64,000 nt of DNA from Adiantum capillus-veneris (Eukaryota; Streptophyta; Polypodiopsida; Polypodiales; Pteridaceae): contig CM043959.1 of the NCBI GenBank assembly GCA_014529385.2, positions 46,887,928 through 46,951,927 on the forward strand, in the 5' to 3' direction. The notes beneath the pieces are model-generated. The model had not been told where the DNA came from. It saw only the letters and a list, made by a program, of their open reading frames with translations, and ran no database searches. How positions within the stretch are numbered: the stretch's first letter is position 1; the number at the start of each line of letters is the position of its first letter. Shown piece by piece: positions 22,301 through 34,000 of the stretch. The translations under genes were made by a program, and so were the position numbers.

Positions 22301-23735
22301 ATGCATAGTCCACATAAGGATTCCCCTCACATGGCTTCTCTCCTTTTCTTTGGAAGTGAGACATCTACAACATGCATGCTTCTCCATAACTCCTTGATGA
22401 GGGGCTCAAGGTAGAAATCCATATTTGCCACCTTGTACTTCCCAGGCACAACAAGGAAAAAAGGATATTGCCCTTCTTGTTTTTCTCCCATGAAGGAATG
22501 TTATAGTTGATGATCACCACATGCCGTGTGCTCCATGAAGCGGACTTGGTGCCAAAGGGATTGACATTGTCGCTTGTCAGCCCAAGCCTCAAGTGTTGAG
22601 GCTCTAGCCCAAACTTTGGCCACTCTATCTCTATGTGCCTCCATGGAGGTGAATCGACAGGGACATGCATCATTCCATCATTTGAGGGATGGTTGGTGTG
22701 ACATGTGAGTAATTCCACGATAGACCGATCCTCTTTTTAAACATGTGCTGAATGCAATGGATTAATCGAAAATGTATTAATACCTTACAAGGTAGGTGCT
22801 CCCCACTCACTCCAGTCTTGTAGCATGCTTCTCGGCACATCGGACATAAGGTAGCATATGCATGATCATTGTGGTATAGTATTCAATTGTTGACACATGC
22901 GTTGATGCTTTATACTACATGCCAAGTGTAGTGACATATGATCTAGCTCTTCTTCAATCCGGAGGTAGGTGATGATCTTTAGGGGCCATTTTGCTCACCA
23001 AACTACAATGAGAAAAGATTATTAATACGTATGCAAGCCATTGCAATGAAGTGAGTAACATGTATAAAAAGCCATGGATATAACTTACCCAAGCAGAGTA
23101 TCTACACTTGCATTGCTCCAACCAAATTTTGATTGCAAGTTGAGGACTTACAATGATTCCTAGAGCACCGAGCACTATGCACCATTGTAGAGAGGTGTTC
23201 GGGCACTTGTCAGTAATTTGTCCTTTGTTGTTTGCGATTGCATGTCGAGTGCATGGTCGACAATCATCCTCGCATATGTTGCCTTGGTGATCCAATAAGC
23301 AATCGACCATGTCTAACATGTGCTCATCATCAAGCTTAAAGTGTCTTTGAGACGCACATCATGGATGAGCGGCCGTCAAAGTGGAGCTAGTGGGAGTGTC
23401 ACCATGTACCATGCCTTCACCTTGTGCCTTTTTTCATTTTCTCTTGGCCTTACGTGCCAAAGAACCACCACCGAACAGAGACCAATGGGGGACCTCCTCA
23501 AGCAAGGGGACAGCTACGCTCTCTTCTACTCGAACACTTTTTCAAAGGTCTCCAAAGCCCCTCATTCTCCACATGCATGCTCCAATTCAATGTGCCTCAA
23601 GCAAGGGATTTCCCTTTTGCACTTGCCGCAAGGATAAGGGAGTTTGTCCTTGAGCCATCGATCATGTTCGGGGCCATTTGGAGGGCCACGATCATCCCAA
23701 TCATCTTGCACATGCATGACACAACGACATGTTAA
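19386..23735 (-). pseudogene. TNP2-type CACTA transposase remnant with internal tandem duplication
   Basis: The minus-strand motifs, in transposase order from right to left, are: DRWLKDKLPYPCGKC (transposase-associated domain, 23640-23690), HAYATSCPMCGEAHHKIGVS (21500-21580, the CPxCG segment missing from element 1), LRLGLASDNVHPFGTKSTSW (20768-21127; second copy at 22365-22718), LLDPMHIFKNI (20350-20420), and DUF4218 (AFPRSILLTQIHLLVYVVEE, 19613-19813; FLKTLKDFVWQRSQPEACMD, 19406-19609). The 5' half occurs twice. Stop codons and frame shifts break all exons, and DUF4216 is absent. Confidence 0.8.
20648..23410. repeat. Tandem duplication, about 1.53-kb period, within element 2
   Basis: 20648-22110 and about 22150-23410 are diverged copies. 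Anchors are GATAGTCATGCATAGTCCAC (20764 and 22294), CTTGGTGCCAAAGGGAT, TAATACGTATGCAAG, and GACGCAC near the ends (22075 and 23352). The duplication covers the N-terminal half of the transposase reading. Confidence 0.85.
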
Positions 23736-24388
23736 TTAAAAATAATTTTAAAAAAGCCAGATGTGCTTAAAAAATGAACAATTTCTCTATAGATTAGGTG
23801 TCAGCTATAATATCAATAGGAAAATTGAAAGAAATAACAATATATATATATAAATAAAGTGAAATGAGTAGTACAACTTATTACAAATAACATGTGCTCT
23901 AAAAAATGAACAATTTGCAGGTTAGATGTCAGCTAATTTTCAATAGGAAAATTGAGAGCAATGACTACAAATATTTTTAAATAAGTTACAATGAGTAAAA
24001 AAAGGGAGTAAAAATTTAAAAAATCATATATAGTACTTAATTTATAACTTTTAAAGATGCAAAGACTAAAAAAGAAAAGTGGGGCTAAAAATTAATTTAA
24101 AAAAGTACCAAATGGGATGGAAAATCAGGGTGAGTGTGGAGAAAATGCTACAACCTTGGATGCCTTTTTTGAACATTTGATTTTCACGCACAAGGTAGTA
24201 TCCATGGTAATACTCGGGGTAACATGCACGGTAATATCTGCGATAATTTTTGGCTCTCAAAAAAAGGAATAGAGCAAGGCATTCCACATTCTTTGGGCAT
24301 ATATTGCTCTGTTTGCATTGCCGCCATCGCACCTACTCTTTCTCTTCTCTCCATATCTCCCTATCAAGATCTACCTCCCTCTCCCTCT

Positions 24389-24390
<2 letters not shown>
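23736..24390. other. Non-coding centre of CACTA element 2
   Basis: AT-rich, with a diverged direct repeat of about 130 bp (ATGTGCT(C/T)(A/T)AAAAAATGAACAATTT at 23761 and 23891, each followed by GTCAGCTA and AATAGGAAAATTGA). It then has CGGTAATATCTGCGATAA-type motifs (24185-24255) equivalent to the centre of element 1. No gene seen. Confidence 0.55.

Positions 24391-24458
<68 letters not shown>
24391..24458. repeat. (CT)n microsatellite
   Basis: About 68 bp of CT repeats followed by a short (AC)n. The overlapping frames of 92-98 codons are Leu/Ser shadows of it. Confidence 0.95.
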
Positions 24459-24463
<5 letters not shown>

Positions 24464-25079
24464 ACACACACACAAGACCCTTTGGTGGAGCACCTTTTCA
24501 ACGTCGTTGGACCGCCGTGAGAAGAAGGAGTGGGATGGAGAGATAGAAGAAAGGATCGCGTGGGAATTCTACACACAAGAGGATGCAAGAAGATAGAACC
24601 ACAGAGAAAGAGAATAGAGGCAAGCTCCTTTAACAAGCCACCCCACCCTATTATCTTAAACACACATACATAAGAATAGACAAATGGAAAAATCGCATAC
24701 CTCTTGCATATTATTTGTAGACAATGTTTGCTTCTTTGCCTTCACTTTTCTTGTTTGCTCAAGTATTCGATTGCTCGCGGCAATGCTTGAGGGAGTGTGA
24801 TTAGCTTGTGGTTAGCAAATGACTAGCTTGTGAATGTGTGATTATAAAAATAGCAAAAAAAGAGAGGGAGAAAGAGAGATTAGTGTAGATTTAATGGACA
24901 ATATTTAAATTATTGTTAAAGTAGATAGAGAAAAGAAATGATTGCTTCTTTCTTTTGGTTGTTTAATTGTTAAGTTAGTGTTATATTAAAATAAAAAGTT
25001 CTCTACTTAAAAGAGTGTAATGTTTTTTACTAAATAAAGTAATACCAAAAAAGTTAAACATTAAACAAAAGGCCAAAAA

Positions 25080-25315
25080 GGAAAGAAAGAGAATGGATAA
25101 ATAAAAATAGAGATAGAAAGAGATAGATAGAGAGGGAGATGGAAAGGGGGAGAGATAGACATGGAAAGAGGGAGAGAGATAGAGATAGAAAGGGAGGAAT
25201 AGAGAAATAGAGGAAGAGATAGAGAGATAGGGAAAGGTGGAGAGATAGAGAGGGATTGAGAGAAAGAAGTAGAGAAGGAGAGAGAGAGAGAGAGAGGGAT
25301 AGATAGATAGAGATT
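25080..25315. repeat. GA/GATA-rich purine tract
   Basis: Mostly GAGAGATAGA-type sequence, in the same position relative to the second CACTA gene as the 925-bp purine tract of element 1, though shorter. Leu/Ser frames on the minus strand are artefacts. Confidence 0.85.
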
Positions 25316-26178
25316 CACCTGTGTAGACACGCACGGGTGCTACTATAAAGTAAAGTATGGCGAGGAAGCGTACTTTGGGATAGCACAGGAAAGGGCATTT
25401 TGACACCATCTTCAGATTCTTATACACTCTACATATAAGATTTGTTTTGTAAAATTTGAAAATCAGCTACCCGATCATGCACGCTACATTGAGAATGCGT
25501 TGCATGTTCGATAACCAAATGGTTGGAGGGCTACATTAAAATATTTTTGAAAAGCAAACAGTGTAGTGTATGGCACGCAGTGGCCAACGAGGTTAGCGAT
25601 CTAGATAGGAGCTATCACGGAGGCAACACGGCAAATGTGGAGTGGGAGTGGGCCATGGAGGAAAAGGACGAACAAGATGCAACGGGCTCATCCTATAGGC
25701 AATAGCACAAAGCTCGTGCCTGACAAACTCCCACACACTATGGTTTAGGAGGCAAAGCAGCTTGGAAGGACAAATATGTAAGTTTGCTTAAATTGGAACC
25801 TAAACCGGTTCAAAAAAGGTTTTATTTAATAAATTTCTTTTGTTATTGCTACCTTAGGAAAATATCACTATAAGTCAAAAACAAAGAGATGGTCAAGTTT
25901 TGGGAGAGGCACAAAAAAATTCAAAACTTGCCAATGGTAGTTGAAGAACCATCACATCTCTCATGAGCAATTTGACTTAGCGGTCGTATCTCTACAGGAG
26001 GTAAGTCTAGACAAATAATATTATAGGCGGATCTCTACATGCAGTAAATCTAGAAAAATCATATTATATCAATTGTTTCCAGTTGTTAATTTGTTTAATT
26101 TGGTTTTGGCGAATGTAGAGTTAAGGCGATCAAACGTGCGTGCCTATGGACAAGGAGGAGGAGGACTTAGATAGATAG
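25316..26178 (+). pseudogene. Second gene of CACTA element 2, remnant
   Basis: Homologous to 18040-18907. It reads GCYYKVKYGEEAYFGIAQ, RYIENALHVR, WLEGYIKIFLKSKQCSVWHA and LDRSYHGGN at 25330-25660. After an intron-like stretch come NHHISHEQFDLAV (25945-25985) and a degenerate acidic end near 26160. Interrupted by stops and shifts. Its main value is to show that the second gene is a conserved family member. Confidence 0.6.
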
Positions 26179-26744
26179 AAAATTATTTATAGTCGTCTCT
26201 TAAAGTCCCAATGTGCCATAAGAAAAACTCTATGAGCATATGTATACACAACTCAACTAGAATTCCATCTTATTTGCAACCTTTTTAAATAGTTGGTCTT
26301 TTGCACTTTAAATTGTCAAGGTAAGTTATATTTAAATTCTATTGTTTATTTTTTTGTCGACACTCGATCTTCCAAATTTTTTTTGATGTTTTATATGTTT
26401 TATTGGAAAGTTCTTGAAAAATGGATTCTAAAGAGCCAAGGTCCGAAAAGTTTGGATGACTTCTATGAAAGTTATGCCATTTTTTTTCAATCAGCCAGGT
26501 TTTGTTACCGTTACGATAATCTAAAATTACCTTTTTCTAGATCTACATGAAGGCAATGTCCAATACATGCATGCTATATATCAATAGATAGCATTTGAAG
26601 AGTAGATTCTAAATATCCAACCTCTGACAAGTTTGGATCTTATTTGCAAAAAATTTACCGATCCCCACTTTTTGAAAGCTATGCCACATCAACAATTCTT
26701 ACAAGGTCCATTTTTGAGTCCAAACTTTTCCTAATGCTTATAGG
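26179..26744. other. Intergenic, nothing recognised
   Basis: AT-rich. Two phrases recur in diverged form, TGAA(A/G)A(A/G)T(A/G)GATTCTAAA (26415 and 26597) and AAGTTTGGAT (26448 and 26629), suggesting an old duplication of about 180 bp. No domain seen. Confidence 0.4.
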
Positions 26745-27728
26745 ACCCAAGCTCAATATATCATTGTAGCTAGTACGGTCTATCTGACCGAGTGGGCCGA
26801 GGCTAAAGCAACCCAAAAGAATGATGCCAGAACCACTGCTGCATTCTTATATGAGTATGTATTCACAAGGTATGGACTGCCAACAGAGATTGTCAGTGAT
26901 CGGGGAACTCATTTCCTCAATGAGATAATAGAGTATCTGCTTAATGAGTTTATGGTTATCCATAACAAATCAGCTCCCTATCACCCACAAGCAAACGGAC
27001 AAGCTGAGCATACGAATAAAATTCTTAGCTCTGTACTGACCAAAGTGGTTAGTTCAGGAAGGACAGACTGGGAAATGAATCTCCATGCTACTCTATGGGC
27101 TTATCGAGTTTCATTCAAAACAGCTCTAAATGCCACACCCTTTAACCTTGTTTATGGTCTTGATTCCATACTGCCAATAGAATTTCTATTTCCGACATTA
27201 AGGGTAGCACAGACTCTCGAGTGAAATGGACATGAATTTTCAAAAAGACTTGAAGAATTGGAAAAGCTAGACGAGCAAAGGCTAACGGCTGTAGCTCATA
27301 TCTATGCACAAAAGCGGAAACAAAAACAGTTTTTTGATTCCCACTTAATCACAAAAATTTTCAAGAAAGGGGACTTAGTTCTAGTCTATTCCCTTAAGCA
27401 ACACATTCCCAAGTTTAAGAAAAAGGGAAATGGATTATTTATCATTGAAGATGTATCTCCAAGTGGAGCAGTAAAATTGTCCACCCTGGATGGTGAACCA
27501 ATGGCTAATTGGATTAGTGGATGTCATTTAAAGAAATACAATCTGCCACTAACCGATGAATTGCTAGAGAGAATGCATGTAGCCAAACAAAGGAAGGTCA
27601 AGCGACAACAAGTTATTGATGAAGCTAAAGAGGAAGCTAGACTTCGGGTACTCAAGCGTACAGCTGCTCTCAAGAATCAACAGATACCGATTCCCATCAA
27701 CACTTTGGAACTAGATGATCGACAATAG
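26745..27728 (+). pseudogene. Ty3/gypsy integrase, 3' part of pol
   Basis: Integrase catalytic core and C-terminal domain. Core: YLTEWAEAKATQ, FTRYGLPTEIVSDRGTHFLN (second catalytic Asp) and APYHPQANGQAEHTN (catalytic Glu), then WAYRVSFKTALNATPFNLVY. C-terminal: FFDSHLITKIFKKGDLVLVY and GPFIIED-like GLFIIED. The first catalytic Asp is not where expected (VASTVYLTEW where relatives have VATDYLTKW), and a TGA at 27222 splits the frame. RT and RNase H are absent upstream; the fragment starts abruptly near 26745. The Lys/Arg-rich tail to 27728 is long, and no chromodomain is evident. Confidence 0.85.
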
Positions 27729-27800
27729 GAATTACCTAAAGACGCAGTTTCAATAGATGACAACTGGTTAGATGGAATGGATCTGCGCATCAAAGTATAG

Positions 27801-28370
27801 CTCAACAATCATAGCACCAATGCTTTGGTAGACACAAGAGCTAGAGTGAATGCAGTCAGTTATTCCACATACAAGAAGACAACAAGTCAAGCATTGACCG
27901 CAGGAATAACGATAATTAAAGGATGCAATAAGAATCCAACTCCAACATTGCGAGTAGTCAACCTGAACATGGTAGTACATGGATGTTCATGTCCGCATCA
28001 GTTTGTATGCTTGCCAGATGAACACATGATTCTTGGCATTCCTTGGATGTGTACATACAAAGCAGTGTCAGATTGGGATACGAATGAGCTAAAGCTATCA
28101 CTTAAAGGAGGGCAACTCATTGTTCCTATTGCACCAAGAAAGGAAGAATGGAAAAGATGCTATCAGAAGACCAATCCACGAAGCAAATCTTCCCCATCCT
28201 CTCGACAAACAAATGCTACAAGTAGCATGCAAGGAGTCAGGAAAATTTGCGTACCAAAAGCACAACTTGTGGATACACCAAATCAGATCTGGGTGCCTAA
28301 AATTTCACCAAAGAAACAAAAGAGAGTTCCAAGGATTCGAGCACAGAATCGAGTATCTGTGGACAAATAA
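27801..28370 (+). pseudogene. Retropepsin-like aspartic protease ORF downstream of the integrase
   Basis: The 190-codon frame has the retropepsin layout: STNALVDTRARVNAVSYSTY near the start (active-site DTG altered to DTR), the strands VVNLNMVVHGCSCPHQF, then HMILGIPWMCTYKAVSDWDT, matching the conserved ILG-x-PWL segment. It begins 72 bp after the integrase stop in the same orientation. In Ty3/gypsy pol the protease normally precedes RT. Either a second element was joined here or this lineage has a 3' protease ORF. The DTR change would abolish activity. Confidence 0.65.
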
Positions 28371-28851
28371 CCTAACATGAAAAGGGTTTGGAAGAAAAAG
28401 GAACACTTATCTTCTCCACACAACATGAAACCAATCAAACAGTGGCGAGTTAAGTCGCAATAGTCTCTCAAACACCATGCACCAAGCAGACCGATCTCCA
28501 ATGGCGAGAAAAAGCTCGACAACAGTCTAATGTGCTACCAAAAACTCAAGCAATCAGCGTGATTAAACACCCTGATGGTACTATCAAACAGAGAGCACAA
28601 AGGCTACAAGATTTTCTCTTTGGAAGACATCAACAGCAAACCTCGACATCGGAAATCCTTTAGTTATTTACTCAAGACCCAGCTCTTGCACAACATATTG
28701 AGTTCAATTGCATTGATCTTCATATCATGGTAGAGACAATCATGGCTATGCATAGACACAATTGTTCAACCCATGCACCCAGTCGTCCCGGAGAACGCCA
28801 TCTAGGAGGGGTGGAAGGGCACTAAGTACTAATTAATTAAGGGCAATGTTT
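28371..28851 (+). other. Non-coding tail between the protease-like ORF and a polypurine tract
   Basis: Frames are broken by stops in all three plus-strand phases, and no domain is seen. The orientation and the downstream polypurine tract make it the 3' internal region of the same element. Confidence 0.4.
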
Positions 28852-28875
28852 GAAGAGGGAGGAAAAAGTTCCATG
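28852..28875 (+). promoter_or_regulatory. Polypurine tract and LTR-like start
   Basis: GAAGAGGGAGGAAAAAG (28852-28868), then TTCCA, then TGTTAATGTG starting at 28874. A purine tract just before TGTT is the usual priming site for plus-strand synthesis at the 3' LTR of a gypsy element. The LTR end was not found. Confidence 0.5.
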
Positions 28876-31039
28876 TTAATGTGTGATTCTTTTGAAAAAT
28901 TACTTAATAATGTCCTTATAATTCATCAACAAGAGTATATTCACTGATAATGTCTTTCCGATGAGTGTAAATAGTGTGTATACTGCTAGAAAATCATAAA
29001 AAATAGTCCTTTTTTGAGTATTTTTCATCATTTTTGTTGATAAGGAGGCTTAAAAATGGAGAAATCCAACAAAAAACAATAAAGCTATGTTTTTCAAAGG
29101 ATTTTTCTAATTATTAGGTTTTCACTTTACCTTTTTAGAGCATTTTGCTATTTTCTTTGATTTTTTCAAATAAAAAGGTCAAAAATTAATAATAAATAGC
29201 AGGGAAGCTCAGATGAAGAACGGAACACATGATGGTGATCAGAAAGACAAGGCAGACAAGCACAAAAAATTTCAATGAAATCAGAAGATGGAAGCGAGAA
29301 GCCTAAATTGGGCGGCCAGGCCTACTTTTGCAAAATTCTTGCAGAATGAGCTACAAGAATTCGATTTTGGAAATTTTTGAGCCTAACATAGATTTCACGG
29401 CCTAATAGGACTAATGGGGGAATCTGGGGAAAATTGGTTCGGGAAGTCCAGGTATAGATATCCAACTTAGGCTAAAACCACCTCATTTCCACTTGGAGCC
29501 TGTGCAGAGAGAGCATTTCGACTTCTTTCACGCGTCATTTCCGGGGCCCACAGTTGGCCTTTTTCAGCGCCGTCTCACACGAGACATGAGGGGTAAGTTC
29601 TTTACTCATCAATCATCCATTTTGTTACGGTCGGTAGCTAGTCTAAAGCCCTAGATAAAACCCTAGAAATCGAGCAGTGCAAGAGGACCTACGACCTAAA
29701 AGTGACCATAGCGGCCTACCAACTTGACCAAATCGGATGGTATTTGAACCATAGCATGCCCTAACATAGTAGAACCTTTCCATACCACCAAATGACCATT
29801 CGGTTGGGGTCAAGGGGGTCCCCAGTAGAGAAATTAAGGTTTTGGGAAAGGCCAGAATTTCGACCTGACTCCACAAATGACTTGCTAATGAGGTTCATAT
29901 ACAATGGATATGATTGGTTTGGAGAAATCCATCAAGTAAAGCCCTCGAAAAGCAGAAAACGGCTCGAAGGTTACAAAGCGTTAAATTCAACATACGAGGC
30001 CAAACTGACTCCAAATGAGCCAAAATTGGACAGGTAGCTTCATGACGATGTTACGGACAAGTCCAAAGCCTCAAAGTTGACCGACCAACCCAACAGACAG
30101 AGTAATCATGAAAAACGGTGATTTCAGAGTCGACAGAGCACAAAGTGATGCCGGCATGACCAAACTTGACCAAATTCAATTTAGTACTTGTATTAGGTGT
30201 ATGAAACATGTCTAGGTCAAAATTTGTGAGAATTGCAAAGTTTTTGTCACTGTAGTAAATAATCGCGATTATTGACTTTTGCAACATTGTTTCTTGAAAA
30301 TTTTTAGTTCACCTCACCTATCATGTGTACACACCTATTACATGCCAAAAATCAAGCATGAGCCAAAATGACCACCCATTACTTGCAACATTGCCAAAAA
30401 ACGCAAAGAAGTCTTTGTAAGACAAAATCTGGGTTATGAACAAATTTTCTTGATCCAAATCACCTCATAATTCATACCCAAGCTCTATACCATTCCTAGA
30501 ACCAATGCATGCCAAAAAATGTCAATTTTGGAAGAAAAGTTAATAATCGCGATTATTTACGTTTTGGTCAAAATTGGGGAATTTGGATATTTTGTCATCA
30601 TACATCCAAAGAGCATATTGAGATAAGCCCACTAGCCAATTTTGAGTCAATTTGGATTTCAAAATCTCAAATTTCCTTTATATCTACTGTTCCAGTGACC
30701 TAAACCCAAAATCTAGTACCATTTTCACCCTGTGCATCCAAATGAGCCCATATTTCCCTCAGAGCATGTAATTGGCATAACTTCAAGCCTATAAATCCAA
30801 GTTTGCAAAAAAGTTGAAAATTTCCCAACTGTAAATAATCACGATTATTTACTTTGGTTGCAAATTTTTGTTTTGACCATACAGTTTTGTTCCTTGCATG
30901 ACTTTATGCACCTTTGCTTGTTCAAAAATTGATTTGAAGCAATTTGGACTAGATTATCAACATTTCAGTCTAAAAGGACGTTCCAGAGAAAAATTCGACA
31001 ACTCTGCTAACTTTGCACTCTATTCACTGAATAGGAGCA
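28876..31039 (+). other. Long non-coding region (LTR and leader-like) with palindromes
   Basis: No coding domain. A strong donor-like GGGGTAAGTTC at 29590 and an acceptor-like ACTGAATAG just before the ATG at 31040 suggest a leader intron for the downstream ORF, as known in some large Tat-like elements; this is inference. It contains the AATAATCGCGATTATT palindromes listed separately. Confidence 0.4.
30258..30849. repeat. Three spaced copies of a 16-bp palindrome
   Basis: AATAATCGCGATTATT is exact at 30258-30273 and 30542-30557, and has one change (CACG for CGCG) at 30834-30849. The copies are 284 and 292 bp apart. A decayed relative (TTAATAATTGCGATTTTGG) sits at 35424 in the leader after the next LTR-like boundary. 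Confidence 0.85.
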
Positions 31040-34000
31040 ATGCAAGCAGCGGAGAAGGCCAAGAAGAAGTTAAACCAAAAGGAGAAACTACAAGAACTGC
31101 CCCCGTATCAACTGGACCCCGAGTCAGTAAAGGCAGCAAAAGCATCCTACCTTTCTAAAGAACAGTTAGAAGAACACCACACCACGGTCTTCACTGGCAC
31201 ATTTAAGAGTGAAGAAGGACATCAAGTAGAATTGTAGCTCTTGCCTAAAGAGGTCTATGATGTAGTTGCAAAGCCAGAAACCAAAGAGGCTAACCGTAGG
31301 TTGGGGCTCTGACATTTTTACGAACAAGAACCTTGCGGGGTGGACTTTCAGAAAGCTTACGAGCTTCTGTCCACAATCAAAGAAGACGGAATTGCCCAAA
31401 TATCAGATAGCCAGGGAAACAAGGTCGAGGTTGTAATTACAAAAGATATTGTGGCAGAGGCACTTAGACTGCCCACTGAAGGGATAACCATGCGGGCAAG
31501 AAACAGGAAGACAGTAGGCACATTTACCAAGGAAACAGCTGCGGCTACATTCATCGATCTCATCCACAAACAAGTGGAAGAGCCAGCCCGTCTGTACCAT
31601 CAACACTTCGATTTCCTCTCAAAAAGGCCACCAAGGTACACGACACCAAATCACGCCGTGGCCACCACTTTTACACATGTTCTGAAGTCAACAACAAGGC
31701 AGCCTGTGGACCACGCACAATATGTTTTGACAACATTGAAGGCCACCAAAAAGGAAGGAAAAATAACATACTTGGGCGCGCCAGAAGTATTAACAAAAAT
31801 AGCCTATCATGCCATCGACATGGCTGACAACCTACCACCTGCCTCGGATCATAATACATGGATCTTGGCAGCACAGCCCTCTCTAAGAGCTACAAGATCA
31901 GGTAAAAGATCATTTAAATCAGGTGATGAATCAGATGATAGCTCATCAGAACAGCACATCAGTGAAAGCTCTGACAATGAAGAAAAAAGAGCTAGGAGGG
32001 AAGAGATAAAGAGAAAAGTTGTGGCTGGCCACCAAGAGGAGCCAGCTCAGAAACAAGCAAGATTTGAAAGAGAAAAATAGGCGTATCAACGCACTAGGCA
32101 AGCACAGGGAAAAGACACAGAAAAGTGGGTACCTAATAGCTTGAAAGGACTTCGAACGAAGCATCATTCAAGAAAAGAGGCCGAGGATCCCAAAGATTAT
32201 TTAGAAAGAATGTACCAAGAGGCAGAAGCTTAAAGTTGAAAGAGGCTGAAGAAGCGGCAAAGAAAGTTCAGGAAGCGGCTACTCAAGAGCAAATCCAGGC
32301 ACAGGCGTATCAACGCACTAGGCAAGCACAGGGAAAAGACACAGAAAAGTGGGCACCTACTGGCTTGAAAGTACTTCGAACAAAGCATCATTCAAGAAAA
32401 GAGGCCGAGGATCCCAAAGATTATTTAGAAAGAATGTACCAAGAGGCAGAAGCTTAAAGTTGAAAGAGGCCGAAGAAGCGGCAAAGAAAGTTGAGGAAGC
32501 GACTACTCAAGAGCAAAGCCAGGCATCTCCCCGAGCAAAGCCAGGCATCTCCTCGACCCACCTCACCGTCGCCGGAACAACAGGACCAGCCCATGCCTAC
32601 TCCACCATCATCACAGCCAGGCCACGAGACTAATGAAGAAGCCGAGACCAACAAGGAAAAAGATTTTGAATTCACCCACCAAACATAAGCTACACACAAG
32701 GTCAAACCAAACAACATGAGGAAAAGGAAGCTGAGCCAAAACCAAAGCAGGTAGCCGAGGTAACTCACAAGCCGATGGATGAAACTGAAAAAAAGGAAGA
32801 TACAGAAAAAGAGCAAACCACTACACATGAAAAAGAAACCGAGACTGAGAAGGCAGAAAGACCTGCAACCGAAGAAATGGTAAGGGTTGAGACCACACAA
32901 TTTATTTCCACTCAACCAGAAACTGCCAAGGTATCAAAGCCTCAAGATGGGCAAGGAGAAGAACAACCATCCACCTCTACAGAACCACCAACACCTACAT
33001 CACAGCAAGAAGCAACACAGGAGGCTGCCGGCACATCACAAATCGCAAGACAGGAGGAGTGGCAACGAAGTGATTTTACAAGTAAACGAGTATGCAAGGT
33101 AGATGCAAGTCATGACGGAGAAACTCCGCTCAACAGCCTTCGATCGTAGTACAAAAGCCAAAGAACTAGAAATGGTCATTGATGCTCTTCAAGGAGAGCT
33201 CGCGACGACAGGATGGCTACTATTACAGATCTCCAAAGGCAAGTACAAGAGCTAAAGACTGAAGCAGAACGGCATCAGATAGCGAGGGACAAAAAACAGA
33301 AGGAAATGGAGGAGTTGGGTGACCTCCTTACTAAATTAGCTGATGCATGCAAAGTGAAAGATGAGCAGCTGACAGAAGTGACAAACGAACTTCTTACCAC
33401 CTCTCTGTCAGCTCAAAAAATTCAAGTACAGTTAGATATTGCTAACGCTTCTCTCCAATATTCCGAACAAAGAATCAATGATCAGGCCACTTTCTTGTAG
33501 CAAATAAGACAAAATCCATCCGTGGCCTCAATCAAGGGAACATATGAAGTGTACAAAGGACTTGAAAAGAAAAACAAAGATTTAGAACTGGAGTTGAAGC
33601 TTGAACAGTCACAACACAGAGACCTGGCACTGATGTGGGTCCAAAGAGAGGAGGAACTCCTTAAGAAAATTGCAGAACTGAAAAGAATGAATCAACTCCT
33701 CAGAGATGGAAAGCCCGATACACAGGAAGAGGCAGGCACTTCAGAGCCACCCAAAAAGGACATCCCCTTGGTCTCATTTGCTGACTTTGAGACGCAGTCT
33801 ACAGCAGAGCCGAGTGGTGATGAAGACTTTCAGGTCCAAATTACAAATGAAAATACAGTGCCAATGGTCCAGCTGTCAAAGGTTGAAGAGGACGCACTGA
33901 AAGAAAAGATCACCTTAGAGGAAGATGAGCAGTGGAAGGCCGCAATGGATTGGGAGTTGAGAGTTTTACACTCTGTCAACGTCACTCAACTCACTCCCAA

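Larger units (their letters stand above)
19386..26200. mobile_element. CACTA/EnSpm-like element 2, decayed, same divergent layout
   Basis: Minus-strand TNP2-type coding remnants (19386-23735), a microsatellite-rich centre (23736-25315) and plus-strand remnants of the second gene (25316-26178) repeat the order of element 1. The DUF4216 end of the transposase is missing at the left, where the element abuts the terminus of element 1. No terminal inverted repeats could be assigned. Confidence 0.6.
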
